A stretch of DNA of 64,000 bases from positions 1,046,240 to 1,110,239 of the forward strand of contig NZ_JARPUQ010000002.1 of assembly GCF_029537735.1 (NCBI RefSeq), read 5' to 3'. The stretch's first letter is position 1; each line of letters begins with the position of its first letter. This document shows positions 60,824 to 64,000 of this stretch, piece by piece. The position numbers and the translations under genes were made by a program. The DNA comes from Robiginitalea aestuariiviva (lineage in GTDB: Bacteria > Bacteroidota > Bacteroidia > Flavobacteriales > Flavobacteriaceae). Under the pieces are notes generated by a model, which was not told the origin of the DNA, searched no databases, and worked only from the letters and a program-made list of their open reading frames with translations.

Positions 60824-61141
60824 ATGAAAAGAGCCATTATCGATTCCCGAAAGCTCACTCCGGAGCTCGCCCGTATGCTGATAGATACTTACCCGCAAGG
60901 ATATGGAGATGAAGACATTATCACCTTTAAGAATCCCTACGGGGATTGGGTGGAAGCCGTGCAACTCCAGACCACGGAAACACTTTATCTGGTGAAAATC
61001 TCAAAAAGCCTGAATTACCTGATGGCGCATTTTGAGGAAATGGATGCGGACCCAGAGCAAGAGGTCCCGGAAACCACACCCATGGCCCTGGAATCCGAAT
61101 ACGACGGATCCCTGGAGACCGATGTGGCCTTTGAGTTCTGA
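60824..61141 (+). CDS. Conserved small acidic protein of unknown function
   Basis: The 105-residue protein has a compact part (residues 1-70: LTPELARMLIDTYPQGYGDEDIITFKN, then WVEAVQLQTTETLYLVKIS) and a disordered acidic C-terminus (DPEQEVPETTP). I recall similar short flavobacterial proteins of no known function. It stands alone, and the 118 bases before it, after aroB, show no clear promoter or terminator. Its stop abuts the convergent DinB gene. Confidence 0.7.
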   Translation: MKRAIIDSRKLTPELARMLIDTYPQGYGDEDIITFKNPYGDWVEAVQLQTTETLYLVKISKSLNYLMAHFEEMDADPEQEVPETTPMALESEYDGSLETDVAFEF

Positions 61142-61663
61142 CTAACGCCCCAGATAACGGGCACGAAGCACGTCCCGATGGTGGCGCTGGTGGCCGCAAA
61201 TAATGCAACCCAGGGTACCCAGGAACATCTCTTGGGTGCTGGCTGTACCTTTCCAGTGCAGGTCGGCCTCTGAAAATGTTTCAAAAAGGGTAATGGTGGC
61301 AGACCTTACGGCCTGATATTCCGCAATAACAGAATCAGCGCTACGCCCATTCGCCCCGCTTTGGGGCACATAAGCGTCCTGGTCGAACCCAGGCAGGGGG
61401 GTGTTATCCTTTCGTCCAAAACGCAACGCCCGGTACTGAAAGACACGTTCCGTATCCAGCACATGCAGCAGGGCTTCGGCCACGCTCCACTTCCCTTCTG
61501 CATATCGGTGCAGCCACAGGTTATCCGGGATGCTTTGGATGAACTTAGGGAAGTTGTCGCGCTGCCGGCGCATAAAACCCACCAGGCTGTCCTGGGGGTC
61601 CAGGGTTTCCAGGTAAGGCCGGTAATATTCCGGGCAATCCTTCAGGAAAGGGCCGAGTTGCAT
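61142..61663 (-). CDS. DinB-family protein
   Basis: The 173-residue four-helix protein has the DinB metal triad: LLHVLDTERV in helix 2 and ICGHQRHHRDVL in helix 3, with WSVAEALLH before. It belongs to another branch than the DinB-like protein in the his operon. Function is unknown; some relatives use bacillithiol or other thiols. It follows the Lrp gene after ten bases on the same strand and may be co-transcribed. Confidence 0.86.
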   Translation of the reverse strand: MQLGPFLKDCPEYYRPYLETLDPQDSLVGFMRRQRDNFPKFIQSIPDNLWLHRYAEGKWSVAEALLHVLDTERVFQYRALRFGRKDNTPLPGFDQDAYVPQSGANGRSADSVIAEYQAVRSATITLFETFSEADLHWKGTASTQEMFLGTLGCIICGHQRHHRDVLRARYLGR

Positions 61664-61673
61664 GCTACCGGGA

Positions 61674-62153
61674 TCAGAGTTCGTTGAAGATGGTGTGCAT
61701 CAGCCGCTTCTTATCGTTGATGCTCTCCTCCAGGGAGATCATGGTTTCCGTCCGGCTGATACCGTCAATATCGTCTATCTTAAAAATGATATTCTTGGCA
61801 TGCGTGGTATCCTTGGCCCTGATCTTGCAGAAAATATTGAATTTTCCGGTAGTGATATGTGCCACGGTTACGTTGGGAATCTCATTGAGGCGCTCCAGCA
61901 CAAACTTGGTCTGGTGGGTCTTTTCCAGGAAAATGCCCACATAGGCGATAAAGGAATAGCCCAGTTTTACATAGTCCAGCGTCAGGGAGCTGCCTTTAAT
62001 AATACCGGCTTCTTCCATTTTCTTTACCCGTACGTGAACCGTTCCGGCCGAAATCAGGAGCTTTTTCGCGATATCGGTGAAGGGGGTGCGGGTATTGTCG
62101 ATCAGCATATCCAGGATCTGGTGATCGATTTCATCTAATTTAACCTTGCCCAT
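61674..62153 (-). CDS. Lrp/AsnC-family transcription regulator
   Basis: The 159-residue protein has an N-terminal HTH (DEIDHQILDMLIDNTRTPFTDIAKKLLISAGTVHVRVKKMEEAGII) and a RAM/Lrp ligand domain (about residues 65-145, YVGIFLEKTH, VAHITTGKFNIFCKI). Such proteins form octamers that bind an amino acid or a related ligand. The nearby proline, alanine and peptide genes are possible targets, but no operator was identified. The 83 bases upstream up to the M14 gene are AT-rich. Confidence 0.9.
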   Translation of the reverse strand: MGKVKLDEIDHQILDMLIDNTRTPFTDIAKKLLISAGTVHVRVKKMEEAGIIKGSSLTLDYVKLGYSFIAYVGIFLEKTHQTKFVLERLNEIPNVTVAHITTGKFNIFCKIRAKDTTHAKNIIFKIDDIDGISRTETMISLEESINDKKRLMHTIFNEL

Positions 62154-62236
62154 GTCTATAAGGTTTTAGGCAAAAATACATAATTGCCAAATATTACATA
62201 ACAAAAGCCGTGAAATATTGAATATACCGCAAGAAA

Positions 62237-63355
62237 TCAGGGTTGAACGCCCTGTATGAGGGACAACAGCCCGGAGCGACTGTTAAGAGCTTTTCTGCCC
62301 TGCGGAGTTGCAGCATCCAGGGTTTCATGTGCGAATCGGGCCAGGGTAAGCCCCTCTTCCGGCCATTCGGGAATAAAGGCAATCCGACCTGCCTGTAGTG
62401 CCTCCCGGTACTGTATGGCCAGGGATGTTCCCCGGGCCAGGGCCGGGTTACAGGCCTCTGCATGCTTCACGAGCAGGTCCACCATCAGTTTCCCGTTTTC
62501 CGGAATAGCAGCATACGATTCCAAAGGCACCTTCCTATGCGTACCCTGGCTGATATGGTACAGGGCAGAAACCAGGGCGGCATATACGTAATACCGCGTC
62601 TCTTCCCGCTGGTAATCCCCGGGATAATGGCCAGCTTCAAAAAGGAGGGTGGGCGTGCCTGCCATTTGGAACTGGTCGCCTACACAATTGGGGTTAAAGC
62701 CATCATCATAACGGCCAATGCCCCCGGGCAGTGCCGGTTTCAGATCGGCCGCCATAGCCGCAATCAGCTGCATGGCCTCCTGGCGCTGGGGCGGCACGGA
62801 GCGCCCGGCATCCATAGATGGCGCCAGGAAGGACAGGGTTGCCGGAGTGGCGGTTTCGCCTACATTATAAATGGTACGTTGGTCGTGCAGGTTAAAGCAG
62901 AAATGAGGGGCAAAGCCTTCATATTGCTCCCTTAGGATACGACTTTCAGGTTGTGTCTTTTCTTTGGCGTCGCGGTTCAGGTCTATCCCGTTTGCATTTA
63001 CCCGGGTATAGGCCTGCGCCCCGTCCGGGTTCAACTGCGGAATAATTCTTAGGGTCACTGATGCCTCCAGGGCGCTGGCCCGGGCCCCGCCTTTTCCCAG
63101 TTCGTTTATCAAGTCCAGTAGCGCTTTGGTGGTAGTGGCCTCATTACCGTGCATCTGAGACCACATCATAACCCGGGAGGGACCATGACCCCAATCCAGG
63201 ATTGGAATGGGTCTTCCCTGAACGGATTGCCCGCCAATATGCATGCGTATGAAATCCATGTTCTCCAACAATGGGAACACTTTTCCGGGCGGAAGATAAC
63301 GCCCGGTGACCTCACCTTGGCGTATCGATTGGTATACGTGTTTTTCTGGCACCAC
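62237..63355 (-). CDS. M14-family carboxypeptidase without signal peptide
   Basis: The 372-residue protein has the M14 residues H69 and E72 (SQMHGNE), N127-R128 (GIDLNRD), H157 (FNLHDQ) and E240 (LLFEAGH). It aligns in these segments with the secreted M14 enzyme at the window start but has no signal sequence and a shorter C-terminus, so it should act on peptides in the cytosol, perhaps cell-wall or peptide recycling. The start is a GTG, and a -7 box lies only four bases before it, so the mRNA may be leaderless. Confidence 0.88.
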   Translation of the reverse strand: MVPEKHVYQSIRQGEVTGRYLPPGKVFPLLENMDFIRMHIGGQSVQGRPIPILDWGHGPSRVMMWSQMHGNEATTTKALLDLINELGKGGARASALEASVTLRIIPQLNPDGAQAYTRVNANGIDLNRDAKEKTQPESRILREQYEGFAPHFCFNLHDQRTIYNVGETATPATLSFLAPSMDAGRSVPPQRQEAMQLIAAMAADLKPALPGGIGRYDDGFNPNCVGDQFQMAGTPTLLFEAGHYPGDYQREETRYYVYAALVSALYHISQGTHRKVPLESYAAIPENGKLMVDLLVKHAEACNPALARGTSLAIQYREALQAGRIAFIPEWPEEGLTLARFAHETLDAATPQGRKALNSRSGLLSLIQGVQP

Positions 63356-63359
63356 GCCC

Positions 63360-63367
63360 CAAAGTTA
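63360..63367 (-). promoter_or_regulatory. -7 promoter element of the second M14 gene
   Basis: TAACTTTG on the minus strand matches TAnnTTTG exactly. Transcription would start at or very near the GTG codon. Confidence 0.5.
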
Positions 63368-63380
63368 GCAGTCCTTATGG

Positions 63381-63455
63381 TTACATTTGTAAAACAAAAT
63401 GTTACATTTGTATACATTAAAAGAACGCTTATACCGCTTTGTGTTACATGTGTAA
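63381..63455. promoter_or_regulatory. Three phased palindromic operator sites
   Basis: TTACATTTGTAA (63381-63392), TTACATTTGTAT (63402-63413) and TTACATGTGTAA (63444-63455) share the dyad TTACA-N2-TGTAA. Their starts are 21 and 42 bases apart, that is two and four DNA turns, so bound proteins would face the same side. They lie between the M14 gene and the divergent XRE gene. The first two also contain TACATTTG on the plus strand, an exact -7 box. Confidence 0.6.
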
Positions 63456-63523
63456 AGGTCGTTTTTATGAATTAACATAGTGTGCTTTACATCAACACTT
63501 TATATTACTTCTTTTAAACTTAA

Positions 63524-63534
63524 AATAGAGAATA
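63524..63534 (+). promoter_or_regulatory. AATAGAGAATA motif upstream of the XRE gene
   Basis: AATAGAGAATA is identical to the first 11 bases of one repeat upstream of the related regulator gene at 53537 (minus-strand copy at 53443-53455). It lies 63 bases before the ATG. Confidence 0.35.
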
Positions 63535-63596
63535 AAAGAAACGTATTATGGCTGTATTAGCCCTTCAATTTTATTTACTTCAGAAAAGGGGTTACC

Positions 63597-63965
63597 ATGG
63601 TAAACAGTGAGGAATTCAAGGGCAGGTTGGAACGTATTTGCGATTATTACGAATTGACTGCCGCTGCCTTTGCAGAGGAAATCGGGGTGCAGCGTTCCAG
63701 TATCTCCCACTTGCTCAGTGGCCGGAACAAACCCAGCCTGGACTTTATCATGAAGGTAATCCAACGCTTCCCCGAGGTGGATTTGTACTGGCTGTTGAAT
63801 GGCAGGGGTACCTTCCCTCCTGCCCCCGCTATACCCCCGGAGGAATCACAAAAAGAAACACCCCCTCCAAACCAGGCCCGTGAGCAGGCGCCGGCAGTAG
63901 AGCGCATCGTTGTTTTTTATGCGGACGGGACCTTCAGGAGTTATAAGCCCGGAGAGTTGTTATAA
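63597..63965 (+). CDS. XRE-family HTH regulator
   Basis: The 122-residue protein has an N-terminal XRE HTH (LERICDYYELTAAAFAEEIGVQRSSISHLLSGRNKPSLDFIMKV), a W-L-L-N-G-R-G turn, a Pro/Gln/Glu-rich linker (about residues 75-100) and a short C-terminal strand pair (ERIVVFYADGTFRSY). It is the probable binder of the phased palindromes upstream, by position and by the usual dyad sites of XRE proteins. The last 35 bases of the window after it show nothing. Confidence 0.88.
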   Translation: MVNSEEFKGRLERICDYYELTAAAFAEEIGVQRSSISHLLSGRNKPSLDFIMKVIQRFPEVDLYWLLNGRGTFPPAPAIPPEESQKETPPPNQAREQAPAVERIVVFYADGTFRSYKPGELL

Positions 63966-64000
63966 GTTTTCAGCAAGGTAAAGCCGTATATTTGCTTTAT

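Noticed and set aside
63548-63610. 20-codon ATG frame before the XRE regulator
   Set aside because: It overlaps the regulator start in another frame, has no distinctive composition, and nothing supports translation.
1-64000. CRISPR arrays, tRNA, rRNA, tmRNA or riboswitch genes
   Set aside because: No spaced direct repeats, T-arm consensus, conserved rRNA blocks or known aptamer sequence were noticed by eye; a covariance-model scan would be decisive.

Overview
The window looks like a chromosomal segment of a GC-rich member of the Flavobacteriaceae (Bacteroidota). The signs are a primary sigma factor that lacks region 1.1, a fused LpxC-FabZ, bifunctional HisIE and HisB, a PorX regulator of the type IX secretion system, DUF6155, and several intergenic TAnnTTTG boxes, which are the Bacteroidota -7 promoter element. 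The overall style (about 55% GC, dense, nearly all coding) resembles Robiginitalea, but the genus is an inference. I see no rRNA, tRNA, CRISPR array, insertion sequence or integrase.

Layout. 1-10 kb: the tail of a VWA protein, a secreted M14 carboxypeptidase with a lipoprotein amidase, a serine hydrolase, menB, a glycosyltransferase coupled to a helicase, a GhrA-like reductase, DUF6155 and the sigma factor. 10.7-11.1 kb: two tandem, mutually similar microprotein frames. 11.2-20.1 kb: a tightly overlapping six-gene operon (REC-Hpt protein, single-domain response regulator, membrane HEAT protein, processive GT2 synthase, LtaS-like protein with a degenerate active site, TPR/beta-barrel outer membrane protein). 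It reads as an envelope-spanning exopolysaccharide synthesis and export machine under phosphorelay control. 20-30 kb: housekeeping genes (M19 dipeptidase, thioesterase, aldehyde dehydrogenase, cysE-cysM, dps, corA, truA).

30-33 kb holds a MoxR-type ATPase with its VWA partner. 33-40.5 kb is a complete histidine operon, hisG-D-C-B-H-A-(dinB)-F-IE, preceded by a his leader peptide with four histidine codons, an antiterminator and an intrinsic terminator. 40.6-43.5 kb has a prohibitin, a membrane VWA protein and a 32-residue membrane protein. 43.6-50.2 kb has fabG, sucD and the lipid A operon lpxD-lpxC/fabZ-lpxA-efp-lpxD2.

50-64 kb: an HD phosphohydrolase, porX, small HTH regulators, then two AT-rich patches around tsaE. 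These hold two related membrane proteins and a lipoprotein carrying three copies of an invariant 11-residue peptide behind tandem operator-like repeats. The end has ald, a proline dehydrogenase, aroB, a DinB protein, an Lrp regulator, and a second M14 carboxypeptidase divergent from an XRE regulator across three phased palindromes.

The most novel-looking items are the exopolysaccharide operon with its predicted pseudo-sulfatase, the repeat lipoprotein with its operators, the microprotein pair, and the phased triple operator. The his attenuator is the most secure regulatory finding.
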